DNA of 64,000 bases from Antitrichia curtipendula (lineage: Eukaryota; Streptophyta; Bryopsida; Hypnales; Leucodontaceae): NCBI GenBank assembly GCA_951230915.1, contig OX579636.1, positions 34,655,567 to 34,719,566 on the forward strand, given 5' to 3'. A program made the translations under genes and the position numbers. Positions within the stretch are counted from its first letter, which is position 1, and every line of letters begins with the position of its first letter. The notes below the pieces were generated by a model. The model ran no database searches, was not told the origin of the DNA, and saw only the letters and a list, made by a program, of their open reading frames with translations. Shown piece by piece: positions 11,859 to 24,781 of this stretch.

Positions 11859-14800
11859 ATGGCTCCTGGGTCCAGTCGCCAGCCGCTCAACGCCATGAAG
11901 GACAAGGATGGAGGTCCGAGAGAAAAGAACTCCCAAGAAGCTGAAACTTCTGGTGTCTTGGGCCTGCTGACAAGTGTGGACGTGAACCGAATGCACGTTG
12001 ATTCGAACCAGCAATCATGGCCTGCACTGAGCAAGAGCATTTTACCCCCTCCGAAGAAACGCCATCATCCTGCCAATCAAAATGCAGCCGGTCAACCGGC
12101 ACCCAAGGTTATATACATGGACTGCAAGGAGAATAAGAGTGACAAAGGTGGGAGCCTTACCTCAAGGATATCATCGCTGAGCCCTGGTACCAAGCGCAAG
12201 ATGCTGGGCTATGCAGCTGACGGTAATGTCTGGCCGTTTTTCTCTTTCATTTTGCATGCTCAGTCAGAATGAATTTGAGAAATGCCAGCTAGGAAACTGT
12301 TTGCTTGATTGGTAGTTCGAATTTTCAGATTGTTAGAGTTCAGCACATCTCGTACCTCAAGGATTAATAAAGTGAAACACATAACCACAATTACAAGTAT
12401 ACGAGAACGTTTGTGCTCTACACGATGATCTGACATTTCTCGTATGATGACCTTCAACAAACAATTCCAGTATCCCATTCATGTAATCTGATATTGAGTT
12501 TGTTTTGCAGGCTCTATTCCCCCTCTTCCACCACGCCAGAAGCGTGTCAAGAAATTCTCTAAACTTACTAATGGAGAAGGTAAGCTGTGCACAATGTTTG
12601 CACGTTCAGCAGAGCCTAGTGGACTTCTTGGAGATCTGAAGCCAGGTATTATGAGACAACAAACAAGAACACGGACAGAAATTCATGCCTTACTAAGCGC
12701 TGTAGTTGGTGATCTCCTACAGAGGGACAGTCTATCAGTAGCCGATGGTCTTTGTTACGAAATACAAGTGAATGATAAGTTTTCAGTCCAATTGGAAGAG
12801 CCACCTATTGAATGCAGTGATTTGAATAGGTGGACTGAAGAGACTTCAGACCAGCCCACAGAGTCATCTTTGCAAGATTCGCAGGATGGCAACACTGATT
12901 CACCTAAAATGAGTGGTCACAGCAATACGGAAAAGAACAGTAGGTTCGCAGATGCCGTTGATGGCCGCTTTGATGTGGGGTTGCGTAAATGCAAAGGCGT
13001 GATAAACACTAGTGAAAGAACGTCTGGGTTTGTACCGTTCCAAAGGAATGGACAGCATGCCTGCAATCGGAATGTACCTGTTCTGCTAGCAGACTCGAGA
13101 TCACGATCACACATACCTCCTGTTGCCCAAAGAGATGAGATAAGTCACAGTCAGCAAGTCCAGTTGCCTGTGACCATGAAGCAAGAGCGTGATATAACGC
13201 TCTTTCATTCAAGAGCAGGGCGTCTGAGTGAGGCTTTCGAATGTAAGCAAGAGGGTCTTGAGGGGGATCCATATGAGTATCCTATCGACCTCTCTACATT
13301 GAGTGAAGATGCTGGTTCTCTAAGGCATGAAGATGCACAACGACTGGAATCTCAATTACTGATGCCAGTTTCAGGTACATGAAACCGATTCTTAATCGCT
13401 CATTGCTAATGTTCTTGGACAATGAGTTCTCCATTTGTTGATTTTTTGCATGGATGTCAGATGTAACAGTACTCCAGGCAACAACCTGATAATTATACTT
13501 TTCTGTTGCTTCCCATGTACTATCTCGGAAGTCGAGTAGTACTTTGGAAGTACTTGGTGTACTTTGGAAGTACTCCGTATTTGGAAGTGGAACATTACAC
13601 TTAAATAATGTTATCCACCCGCAAAGTCCTCTGCTTACCAGTGAATTGAAGAGCTGCGTGCGTTTCATTTGTATTTCCGTCAACTAATTGTCCTCCAGGC
13701 AACAGGCAGCTCAATTTCTTGAAAGCAGCTGCACAGCCGTAGGGTAGATACTTTGGATATTAAGGACGGGAGTGAGGTTTTGATAACTTTCCTAACCACA
13801 TTAGTGGGTTTACACAGGTGCTAATGTTGCAACATGCTGGCTGGAGCTTCTTAGCCTGGATGTCAAAGGTCGTCTTGCTGGTGAGTACCAGACCTTAAGA
13901 TACTTAAATTTTTCTTTGCTGCTTTACTCTTTGGATCCTGTCATAGTTCCCCAAATGCATGAGGTTTCTGAGTGTGCGAAAGCGCTCTTCGGACGAACTT
14001 TATCCCGTGCTATACCCGACGTGGTTGGAATCGCAGCACTAAAGAGAAGCAAGCGAAGGGTTGGAAGTGTTATTGAATCGGGCGAACTGGACCTGGATGC
14101 ACCTTTGGTCCCTGGTTCTGCTACCTCGCTGCCAACCCTCAACCACCCCGCAGATGGGCAGTCACCTGTGGATAGCTGGAGAAAAGTTTTCGAATCTATG
14201 GACAGGGCCCTTACCCTAGAAGGACAGAAACTGGTTCGCCCCTCTGTCACTTACTGAACAATTGTTTGAGTCCTTTGCTTCCATTGTCGAGGATCTTTTA
14301 GCGCGTAGCAATAATATTTCACTTTTCTATTCCTAATTATATCGGTTTACATTTTTGCCATCTTTCTTGTCCGTCTTCTGATTTGAATATCTTAACTTTG
14401 TAGTTGCCTATTCACTTTTGTATATTTATAGATTCATTGAAGAAAGACTCCTTGCCTGAATTAGAGGTTCTGTGAATTATTATTGCACCATGTCAATCTT
14501 CCAAATAGAGGCCGTATATTGTTATTTGGTGACCTAGTTATCACACGTCCTTAATGAATTATGTGCTGTATGCGTCCCCCAATTTGTTTTCGGTACGGAA
14601 TGCATGATGCTATTGTATTCCTGCAGAAGAGCTGGCTCCAGCAGATTCACGTGATGCAAGGCGATTGCCAAAGGGACATGACTTTATCTTCGAGCATTAG
14701 ACCAACATCGTTCAGGTCCGTGGTGTTCATATACGATTGTTAGTATTTCATGTACCGTCTTGTGCCAGGTTGAAATGTAAATTAACCAGAGACATACCTT

Positions 14801-15365
14801 GTTTAACCCCAAACATACAGGTACCAAGATGCCTGGTTACAGAGATTTTTAACTTTGAAGCGCAGCCCTTTGTTTATTTCTTTTATATGTTCATCTCAGA
14901 TGTCGGCTTCCGAAGCATAGGATGATGCCATCTCATTTTGGCGGTTTCTTACATACCGTCCTTACATCTTTCTCATTTCACGAGAGCTCTAACACATGGG
15001 GTTGCAAGTAACCGACGGAGTTGTCACTTAAGTCATATTTCATTCTGGTGTTGGTAGTCGATAATTATTTGCGAGGTGTTACTTGTGCAGTGAGCTACCT
15101 CCGCCAAGGACTCAAGATGTTCAGAATGTGGCCGTTCCCCTGGCTACAGCTTCCAAGATGTCTACTGCGAGCTTCACCTCACAAATAGCTGATTATAGTA
15201 AGGACTTCATCACTTAGCCTAGCAACCACGCTTTTGACATGTATCATTATCCTTAATAGCTTAATATCATTCAGCTTTGTTCTGTTTACACCTTGATTCG
15301 GGAACAAGCTTTATTTGTTAGCTTTGTTTCCTGCATGTGTAGACGTGCAACTGGCGACAGTCTAG
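11859..15365 (+). CDS. Uncharacterised multi-exon gene, probable nuclear protein
   Basis: I do not recognise the family. The start ATG lies in a strong plant context (GCCATGGCT). Exons I can support are 11859-12222, 12511-13374, 13818-13880, 13947-14233, 14627-14715, 15091-15197 and 15343-15365. All boundaries are GT/AG and the phases agree (1,1,1,0,2,1), giving about 598 residues. The weakest site is the donor after 14233. If it is not used, the frame ends at 14257 (533 residues). The protein is hydrophilic with basic patches (PPPKKRHH, PRQKRVKKFSKL, LKRSKRRVGSVI), so nuclear localisation is an inference. A short hydrophobic helix-like segment, CWLELLSLDVKGRLA, is encoded by exon 3. The first intron also contains a possible short TAG-ending cassette near 13700, which I left out. 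Confidence 0.7.
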
Positions 15366-16893
15366 TCGCCACTGATTTTAGATCCTCACTGCTGATAGAT
15401 TTGACTAACTACGAGGTAAAGACCGCGGCGGCTTTTTTTCTAGCTGACGGAAGTGACAACTGCTGAGGCCTCACCGGTAGGCCCGAGCTGAGCAATTTCT
15501 TGAATGTATTCAGTATACTGAAATAATCTTGATGCTGAATATCAATCTAAGAGTACCAAGTTTACAGGGGTGTGTCGTTCTCTCATGGTAATGCAACTTG
15601 GATCTTTGTAAGGGGAACTTGCACTACGCATTTGCCTATGGAAATTGCAGGCTCAGTATTTACCGGTTTAGTTTCTCCTGTCTGAGTTGACCTGGCCCGA
15701 GCAGCATGTTACCGACAACTGAAATTGAAGATTTCAACGTCGTATACCAGGACCACAGTTCTGTGTTTCAATTCATGTGAGTACCAGTTGTAAATACTCG
15801 CAGGCTTTTTGTTCACTTGATATTCGATAACACCGTAAGTTCATTCCAGGATTTTTAAAGACGTGGAGTTGTACCTGCAGTTCGGAGGGAAGAATTCTGT
15901 TACCGTGGTAGTAGTAAGCATTTTGACAATCCCTAACCATTGACAGTTTTTTAGTTGAACCAATCGCAAGAGCTTCATCGAATAAGCATGTGAGCATTGT
16001 TCTCATTTTTAAATTGTCTTAAATTGTCTGGTTCGTGTAAGCCATGAAAGAGGATCTAAATTGGCTAAGATAGTCTCTTTATTATACTGTATTGCATGTT
16101 TGTTTTAAACACCGTTTGATGAACCTATGAATTTTCAAGTTGCTGGTTATTGGTGTCACAAATGGACCCGTGGTTCTCATGCTTAGACTATGTACACTTG
16201 AGACGAGAATTTGGTGGTTTGGTAAGGTAACAGGTCCAGAAATCGTGCACCTAAGAGCTGAAACTGAATTTTGGGAAGGCAAATCTTCTTGAAATATTTT
16301 TCAGTAAATTTTCCTTGAAACAGAAGTGGACTTGGCATCTAACCTAAGTCGTTTTATATTTTTTGGAGCTTTTTGAAATTAGTTATGATATTTTGAAGTT
16401 GAATTGGCATAGGGCTCCAAAATCGTCCACCCCTGAAATGGACACTGTTTGTACATCACTGAAGGCTATGTAAAAATAGCATGTACAAATTGTGTACATA
16501 TTAAAAGTGGGCGGTTCTTAATGCCTGAACTATTCTCGAGCCTATTACCTTATGCAAGTCACAATCAATAAGAGTAGTTAGTTTATATTTTGGAGTGGCA
16601 CTTGCTACACAACAACACTCAAAACTGTATCTAGTTTCACCTACATTGGGGTCAGATGCATTAGACTCCATACAAAATCATTTCTTTTTAAGTTGAATAT
16701 TCTTTCATTAACTCAATTTAGAATTTTTGGAATTTCATTTCACAAGATTTGGAATATTTTGTGACCTTTAGTATGGTCCTCATAGCTTTATTGCAATACT
16801 CAAGTCTTTATTGAATCTTGTGTGACTTTTAGCACTAGGGTCCTTCTGGCTTAGGGTTAAGTTTCAATCCCTTTCAATGAATACAATCTTTCT
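15366..16893. other. Intergenic DNA, no gene seen
   Basis: This is the 3' flank of the preceding gene, becoming AT-rich from about 16.3 kb. The open frames at 15773-16006 and 16082-16282 (minus strand) have no recognisable content. Additional untranslated exon sequence of the preceding gene could lie here. I see no terminal inverted repeats. Confidence 0.5.
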
Positions 16894-17825
16894 TTAACCT
16901 CTAAAGTTCTATGACTATGTTTTTACCGAAAACGCTCAAGAACTGCCATTTTTAGTACAAATATCAAATTTTTGAAAAAAATCTTTTTTTGACACATGTA
17001 ATTGTAAGATCTTGTAGTATGCTGACTTGAGAACATGTGGTAAAAATTTCAGAAATTTCCACCGTGTAGATTGCAAGATATAAGCATTCAAAATCATTGA
17101 AATTGTTTTTTTGACCCTGTGAAAAATCGGGCAGCTGCACTTCAGGAGCTCACTTTTTTCTGAAAAAATGTCTAAAATGGTTGTTCTTCTTTGGATTCTT
17201 TTTCCTAGACAAGTTGACTATATGCTTAAAAATTTCAGATCATTTGGAATTGTACAACATATAAGAAAAAAATAGTAAGTAGAATGAAGTAGAGAATGAT
17301 TCAAAATACAAAATTATTAAGAATTTAGATATGGAATTGGAAAATGCCAATCCCAATGGTTGAGATGTTGTAATAAACAAACTACATCCTATGATTTATT
17401 TTTTTCGAAAAATATTGAAAGTTGAGTAAGATAAAGGACTTCAAAGTTTATTTTAGAGTAGAGACTCCATAATTGCCCCCAAACTAAAACTCTTCATAAC
17501 TTTTGACTCATTGGTCAAAATGGAATGATTAAAAGCTTTCCATGTATATATAACTCTAGAAAATCAATTTCAGATTTTTGTTTTTGAAAAAAGTGGTTTT
17601 CTCTGATCTGCCCGAACTGCCTGACCGAAGAAAAAAAGTAACATATTAGACCATAACTTTTGACTTGTATTTCCAGATGTCATGAAATTTAGTGCATGTG
17701 AAAGATAATCTTTGCGCACAAATTCTATTAAAATATTAGCCAACAATATAAAAATCTCCAATCACATGTACTTGTCCAAAATTTCTATATTGCCAAAAAA
17801 TGCATGCTAGTCCTTTAGGGGTTAA
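16894..17825. repeat. Copy of TTAACCCYTAAAG-bounded repeat
   Basis: The segment starts TTAACCTCTAAAG and ends CTTTAGGGGTTAA, an imperfect 13-bp inverted repeat. Its interior is recognisably related along its length to 32208-33129, with shared landmarks such as a GACACATGTAA block, a GTAGATTGCAAGAT block and a GATCATTTGGAATTG block in the same order. The two copies have similar size (932 and 922 bp). It is most likely a non-autonomous DNA transposon of a family I cannot name. The target duplication is unclear. Confidence 0.6.
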
Positions 17826-20800
17826 GTGGGAAAAAATGACTAAGCTTAGTAAGTTTATATAATCCATTAATTTTTTGCATTTCTAAAGCAATTATTTTTT
17901 TATGTATATTATTTTTAATTTTTCACCAAGTATTTTTTAGGATATCATTTTTATTTATTAATATTTTCTACACTATTCAATTATGCCACATTATAACTTC
18001 TGAAAATTTAATTACATGACATATTTAATTATATTTTGAATTATTTTTTAATGAATTTGACCCAAGCGTAGGATAATTGATTTTTTAAGTACTATAAATT
18101 TTTGTTGTTGATGAATATTTTTACCAACTATGTTTTGGGAGATCTTCCTCTTGGATAATATTGATATTTATGCTCTTGGTAAGGATATTTATTTATTTTA
18201 ATTTATATTAAATAATTTTTTTAATTTATAATAAATCAAATATAATTAAATTTAAAAAACTAAAAATTTGTAAGGATTTAATGGTGATGCAATTTCACCT
18301 ACAAAATGAGGTCTAAATCATCTCCAATCATTAGAAAAATTTCAGCCTCTAAAGAAATTGCAAGTTTGGGATGGTAGTAGTGCAATTAGAGAAAAAATGA
18401 TGATTTGAAAATAAATAAATAAATTCCTAAAAATTGATGTGGCACTATTAGTGCCCCATTAGCGCCATGTTTGATCAACTATTTTCTAACTATTCTTTTA
18501 CTTTTAAAAAAAAATTAATTATTTTTATTTTTTATTTTTTTGTATTTGCACCACGAGGGTGCCGAAAATGAATAGTTGGTGGCCCTTTTGCAAGGGTCAG
18601 ATTTTTTCTAATGGCTCAAAAATGCATGATCAAGGGAGTACTATTTGTATGAATATGAAAGATATAAAATAATGTATTTTTGAATGCCCTTTGGTAAGAA
18701 CATGCCCACCTATATGGGAATAGACCACATAAGTTTTAGCTCTAGATTGTGAATTTAAAGTGCTCTATTGTACTCAAAACCTAAAAAATTAAAAATGTGA
18801 CAAATTAGCAAAATTGAGTTTAAATATGAAATGATTTTAAATTTTCAAAAAGGATACAATTACAATAAAGACATTCACAAGCTAAAAACATTTCAAGTTC
18901 ATTAGGGTCATACTTCAAAAGTTACAAGTAGAAGACAAAACCAGCTTAGCAAAATGCTAACCAAAATGACCAATCTTTTTTGCAACTACCCTTGTACACT
19001 ACACTAAATTATTCTAAATGCCCTATGCAAAATGATGTTTTTCAGTCTTACAAAGATCCTTTGATGGTTTTAAATTTGGAACCAAAATATCAACCATGGA
19101 TGATCAAACTTGGAATATTTCATTTCATATTTGGAATCAATGATTCCTAAAGAGTTGAAAGAGATCTTCAAGTAGAAAATTAATTATTTAGCGGGTGATT
19201 TTTTACATTTATTCCTATGTTCTTTATAAAAAAATTACATAATTCTAGCACTGATATTTATTTTAGAGATGGTTTATCTGAATTGAATAAAGAGATTCCT
19301 CTGGATGTTGGATAAATCAATCAATCTTCTTTCCCTTGATGTCTCCATTCTCTTTGTTAGAATTGGCATCAAGTCAACAAAAAACAAAAACAAAAAACAA
19401 TATCCCTATTGGAAGGTGATCATCAACAATTGTGCTCATGTAGAAGAAGCCTTAGTAAAATTTGTGTAATATGTATTGTGCTAATGACTCTTGTTGTTTT
19501 TCCCTTAGTAATAGTATAAAATACAAAGTAAGAACTATGGACATGAACGCCAAGGAGCGCTTCTTGATACACATATTTTAAACACTTTGAAAATTCATAG
19601 TTTTATTTATTTGGTATTTAAATTATGCATAAGAAAAGAACCTAAAATGCTCTTTTGACTTCCAACAAGATTTGAGAATACATTAGGCAATTCAATAATT
19701 ATAGAAAGAATTATAAATTCTTTATTCAAATGCAATTGGGTGTTCTTTCATTAGGATAATTTTATGTTAGGATCCAACCCCAATTCCAAGTTGGTCCAAT
19801 TTACATATACTTGTAGAATCTCTCTTAGTGCATGGTGTTGGAACTTAATCACTAAAAGAGGATTATGCATTAAGAGAGTCCACAAACCACGTGCCTTGAA
19901 TCTACAGGACTATATGTCTTTTTGTCTTAAATGAGGCGCATGCCACCTACTATCTCCAAATTCTCTTACTATATATTATGCACTAAGAGAATATGCAATA
20001 AGAAAAGGTCTACCTATACATGATCAATTCAAATTAGGTCCAAGTGGGAAAATTGGGTCAAGGATATATGGCCATCCAATTTTTAGTCCAAATCAAATTT
20101 TTTGGCACCAAAATACTACCACAAAAGTGACAATATAGCGTAAAAGAAAAGTGGTTTGGCTATCAATACAAAACCTTTAGGCTTGATTGATGTCCCAATT
20201 TGAGGATCTAGCCCATAAACAACGAGGATGACGTTTTTTGGATGATGAATGATAAAGAATTTCTTTATGTAGGATAAAAATGCAACTATTCAACCTCCAA
20301 ATTTTGTGTGGAAAGGAAAGATCTTCTACAATAGATTGTCTTCCAATGAATGCTTTTTCATTTTTTTAAGCCAACAATTCACATGGTACCCAAAGAAACG
20401 ATTTCCATGGTGACCGGCATGTTATTTAACTCTGGAGTGCTCCAATGTCCAATTTTTGGACGATGAACAAATTTGTATTCTTGTTGCTTTTTTGTTGCTT
20501 CTTGGATGAAAGTCATCCTAATTTGTGGAGATAATTTATCAAATTCTTGTCCTATCTATTGGTTGGATTTGGTGTTATTAGAGTACATATTTTTTTTAAT
20601 TACAAATGTGGAAGTATATCAAGTGGTTGACTAAGCCAAAATTGCATTGACTCTAGTTCAAAACTAGATTTGCAAAAATGAAGTTATAGATGTAAAGAAC
20701 ACCGAAAAATTTCAAAAAATCACCATGCCAAGAGGACCTCCTTGCAAATCCATTTCAACAAGTTTAACTCAAAAAATGATAATATTTTGCTTGTAATCAC

Positions 20801-21398
20801 ATTTTGAAGGAATTAAAAAATTTCCCTTTCAGAATTCATAAAAGAATATTGTTGATAGCATTGGTAAGTCTAACTGCTATGGATGAAATCTAAAATTTAA
20901 AATTTACAACTTTCATTTGTATCTCAATTCCAAAATATTCTTCCAAATAGTACTTTATTATGATTTCTCCAAAATCGTCAATTTTGGAGAAGACTCTGAA
21001 CATTTAGGGGTTAAAGGCTAGGCACTCTTAATGGTTGAATTTGGTGGTATTGAAATTGGGTCAAGAATTGAACCCTAATGTAATATAGAGTGGCCTTTAT
21101 TAGAGTATGCAGCTTGGTCAAGAAGCCTCACCCAAGTGGCGAGGGTTTTGGAAACAGACGCCGGTGTTGGCCCAGATATTTGGAATTGTTAATGCCAGGC
21201 AAGGTACTCAACAAGCTCATGTCAACGTTAGCTTGCTTCTTCCGGAGTTCCAACCTGACGAAGTCGCACAAATTCTCGAGCTTGACATTGCCATCTTCCA
21301 GAGTCCTCACTCAGATACTTAGACTGAAGAGCCCAGAAGCTCCTTCTTGCATCTCATCTTTAGGTGTACACATTTGGGAATACAAACAAAGGATCGCA
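17826..21398. other. AT-rich intergenic DNA, no gene seen
   Basis: This is very AT-rich and without coding signal until about 21.09 kb, where composition rises into the 5' region of the hydrolase gene. A terminal-repeat-like motif (CATTTAGGGGTTAA) at about 21004-21017 suggests one more end of the TTAACCCYTAAAG repeat family. I could not find its partner. Confidence 0.5.
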
Positions 21399-23479
21399 AT
21401 GACACGCCCGAAGCGAGCAGCAGCAGCGACAGCAGCAGCAGCAGCAGCAACAACACCACCACCGCCGAAGAGGAGTAGAAAGAATCAAAAGGAGGCAGAC
21501 AAGAAGGATGAAGAGCCCCCCAAACGGAGTCGCAGAAACAGTAAAGCGGAGCCTGAGGAACCGAAGGTGGAGGAAGAGGCGCCTGCACCTCGTGTGGCGA
21601 AGTCGAGCCGCAGCAGTTCCGGAAACTCGGAGTCGCCTCTTCTGGTTTTTGCACATGGTGCAGGGGCCAATTCTTCTCACGAATTTATGGTCAGGTATGT
21701 AGGTGTGGATAGCAATGTGCCGTTCAGATTATGTTTTTCAGTGTACTTGATTTCTGCACAGGTTTAGTATGTTGCTATTGTTGAATAGGAGCAGAATCGT
21801 TGATGTAGCTGAAGGCACAGTAATTCCAGTTACGATTATTGTGAAGCTTGGTGGAGGACGTCAGCCTTGCAAGCATTCTGTTTTTGTTGCAGTTGAGAAT
21901 GGGGTTAGTGTTTGCATTTCGACTGCGAGAGAGATTCTCAAATGTTGTCTAGTTAGGGTGCCGTGTGTGTAGCTCGCAAAGCAAGTTGTGACGCAAGGCT
22001 GTCTGACTGACTGAATCGAGTGTTAAGGGACTGAGGAATTGAAGATGCGTTGAGAATCAGAACATGATCTCCTCGGAGCTTGGTTTAGGGTTTAGCTACC
22101 TTTGAGACGACAGTAATAGCGTCATGACCCACTTGCTCATTTGCGTGAACACCGAAGCTAGGTTTTTTACGAAATGAGTATGTTGAATGTGTGGCAGATG
22201 GAAGAAACTGTTAGGCGAGGCGACCAAAGCCGTGGAGGTTGTGACTTTTGATTATCCTTGTAAGATGCTTCAACTTGGACAGCCATTGCATGTCTGGGAA
22301 GCTCCTTTTTGTCGAGTCGAAAATAGATCCCTTGAAATTGAAACCTCTTTATTCGTATGTTTAGTTTGTTTAAGTCCCGTGAACAGTGTTTGAACTGAAG
22401 CTCAGAATAATAGCTATTCTTACTCGCTATGCTGACAAGTTTCTTCACTTTTCGTTTTACGTAGCAGCTCATATTCAAGGTGATCCTGGAGCACTGTGTG
22501 TATGGTAGTGAATTCTTTTGTAGTGTAACTTCTGCAAGTTCTCGAGGTTCCACATAGCAGGCGGAATAAGTGAGAACGACGAGGTTGTATTGTGCAGATT
22601 GTGCGAATGGTAAGAAAGGCGCCCCTCCAAAGGCGGAGAAGCTAGTGGGTAGTCATGTGGAAGAAATTAGAAAGGCTACCTCACGACATTCTGGGCATCC
22701 TTTGGTTCTTGTTGGGAAGTCAATGGGCTCAAGGTACTTCCGAGTTCCGCTAGTGTTCATCTGAAATTGGCAGGTGTCTTATTTCAAGTGCATTTTAGAG
22801 GTTGAGTCTATCATCATGCTGCGGGTGGTTTAGGGTTTAGGCTTCGACTTCGAATATCCTCCTCGTTTCACTGTTACTTCGTTAGATGTTTCAGTTTCTG
22901 CGATCCTTACTAACCCCTTCATTGCAACTACGAATAGGGTGAGCTGCATGGTAGCGGGTCTTGAAGACACGGAAGTCGCTGCTGTGGTTTGCCTTGGTTA
23001 TCCTCTCAAGGTATCTGTTTCTTACACTTGAAAGGCTACAAGTGATACTGTGTTTTATCCCCCAGACAAGAAATGTAATTGGAATGCTTTGTTTTGTGTG
23101 CAGGGAGCTAATGGCGCTCTTCGTGATCAAACTTTGTTGGAGCTCCAAGCCCCGGTCTTGTTTGTTCAGGTACAGTCTAATGCATTGATAATGGTTTCGT
23201 AAAGCGAAGGTCCAACGACGTGATCTTTTTTTTTCACATTGTTTTTTCGATGGTTGTATTGTGTTGCAGGGCAGTAAAGACTCAATGTGCCCTTTAACCG
23301 AGCTTGAGAAGGTAAGGAAAAAGTTGACCGTAATGAATGAAGTGCATGTGGTCGAGGGTGGAGACCACTCTATAAAGATAAGTAAACGTGCCAGTGGTAT
23401 GAGCCAAGAGGAATCGGATCACATCGCACTTGATCGTATCAGTGCATTTATCGTCAAGGCCCTTACCAACACCAAGTAA
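21399..23479 (+). CDS. TEX30/KANSL3-type alpha/beta hydrolase
   Basis: Six exons with consistent GT-AG phases: 21399-21694, 22198-22259, 22598-22733, 22938-23010, 23104-23169 and 23270-23479, giving 280 residues. The protein matches the plant alpha/beta-hydrolase family related to human TEX30 and KANSL3. It has an oxyanion-type HGAGANSS loop (about residue 86), nucleophile motif GKSMGSR, acid in GSKDSMC, and catalytic His in GGDHS near the end. The substrate of this family is not established. Ahead of the domain is an 80-residue basic, low-complexity extension. It has an Ala run encoded by a CAG/GCA-type trinucleotide repeat (about 21415-21460), then PPPPKRSRKN and PKRSRRNS, which look like nuclear localisation signals. 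Upstream codons in frame are open, but the ATG used here is the one that begins this extension. A decayed duplicate lies 10 kb upstream. Confidence 0.9.
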
Positions 23480-24781
23480 GGCTGGTTGCGAATACTTGAT
23501 TTTCGTGATTGGCAATCCTGCAAATGCCCCAAGGACATTGTACTGTACACTACTTCCAAAGTGAGCGTAGACATTTTGTTGGCAAGAAATGATGACAGAG
23601 CAGGTGAGCAAGAGAAGGATTTCATTAAGCCGAAAGTACTTTCCGGGAGGTCAGCAAAGTATTGAACAGTTGAGCAGCAAACAGTAGTGGGGCAGTTTGA
23701 GACGGAAGGCGACAAGGAGGACAGCATTGTCTTGAGTAACTGAAAGCGGTAGTTTTTGAGACTTTTACAGCATGAATGCTGACAAGTAGGTGACCTGTCA
23801 ATCGTCTTTTGGCAGTGTTGTATAATGAAATGGGCAGACAAGCTGCACATTTTGTTTGCTATGTCGATGTAACTGGCGTGTTTTAAACAGTAAATGGGCA
23901 CAATTTTTTACCTCACGACTTCCCTCTGTCTCTACTAGAGATTAATTGTCATATCAGCATTGTGATTGACTTGGGAGCAGAAGTGAAATCTCGTGGACTT
24001 TGCGTTTCAGGTGAAAGGGAACTAAAAACGCAGCTCACTAGGGATAATAAGTTGGCCTTGGTGTTGACAGTGAGCTTGTGTCTCTCGAGAGTTCGAAGAT
24101 TGAGTGATATGTGAGACATTTAATAAAGTGACCATGATCAGTGAAAGGGATCCAGAACCTGGAGTCAACGAACCCAACTTTCAAAGTCAAGGGAATCTAA
24201 TCCCTCCTAAAAGCTTAAAAGCTTAAAAGTATTACATGCATTCCACTACGTGTAAATGGCAACGTACAAAAGGATGCTACAGAATAATATGTACTGCTGC
24301 ATGAATGTCCAATGAACACACACAAACAACAGTACGTACCTTCTTTTGTGACCCGCTTTAGGATTTCCGAAGCTTCGTGAATTCGGATGCATAAGTCTGG
24401 AATCATAAGCTAATAAGGACGTGACGCTACTCTTGTAGGGACTGTGCTGGTAACCTACACAGCTCAGAGAGAGTGACAGGTCTAATAAGAACTGTTTTGA
24501 CAGAAGAGACGATGGCATTATTGTGTTTCGATTTTCTTCTCAGTGACCGAAGAATTCCATCAATTTAGCAAGGGAGAGGATGAATACTTCAATAGGCGTT
24601 TTCGGAGGGAGTTAAAGCATTGATGCATGCTTTGGCGGTTGACATCTATTGTGGGCGTGATCCCCGAGGTGGACCAAGTGTTGGCTTGCTGTGTAGGAGC
24701 ACTCATGCACCCTGTTTCTGTTCTTAAGCGGTAACGTTAGTTGCATTCTCGGATCGGTGCTGAAGAAGACCTAGACGCCAC
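23480..24781. other. Intergenic DNA, no gene seen
   Basis: This holds the 3' flank of the hydrolase gene and the 5' flank of the F-box gene. The minus-strand frames at 23419-23901, 24215-24518 and 24737-25063 have no recognisable domain, and the last runs antisense through the F-box intron. I see no repeats with clear ends. Confidence 0.5.

Noticed and set aside
21319..21680. Leu- and Cys-rich minus-strand frames opposite the hydrolase first exon
   Set aside because: They are the complement of the CAG/GCA repeat and basic extension of the real gene.
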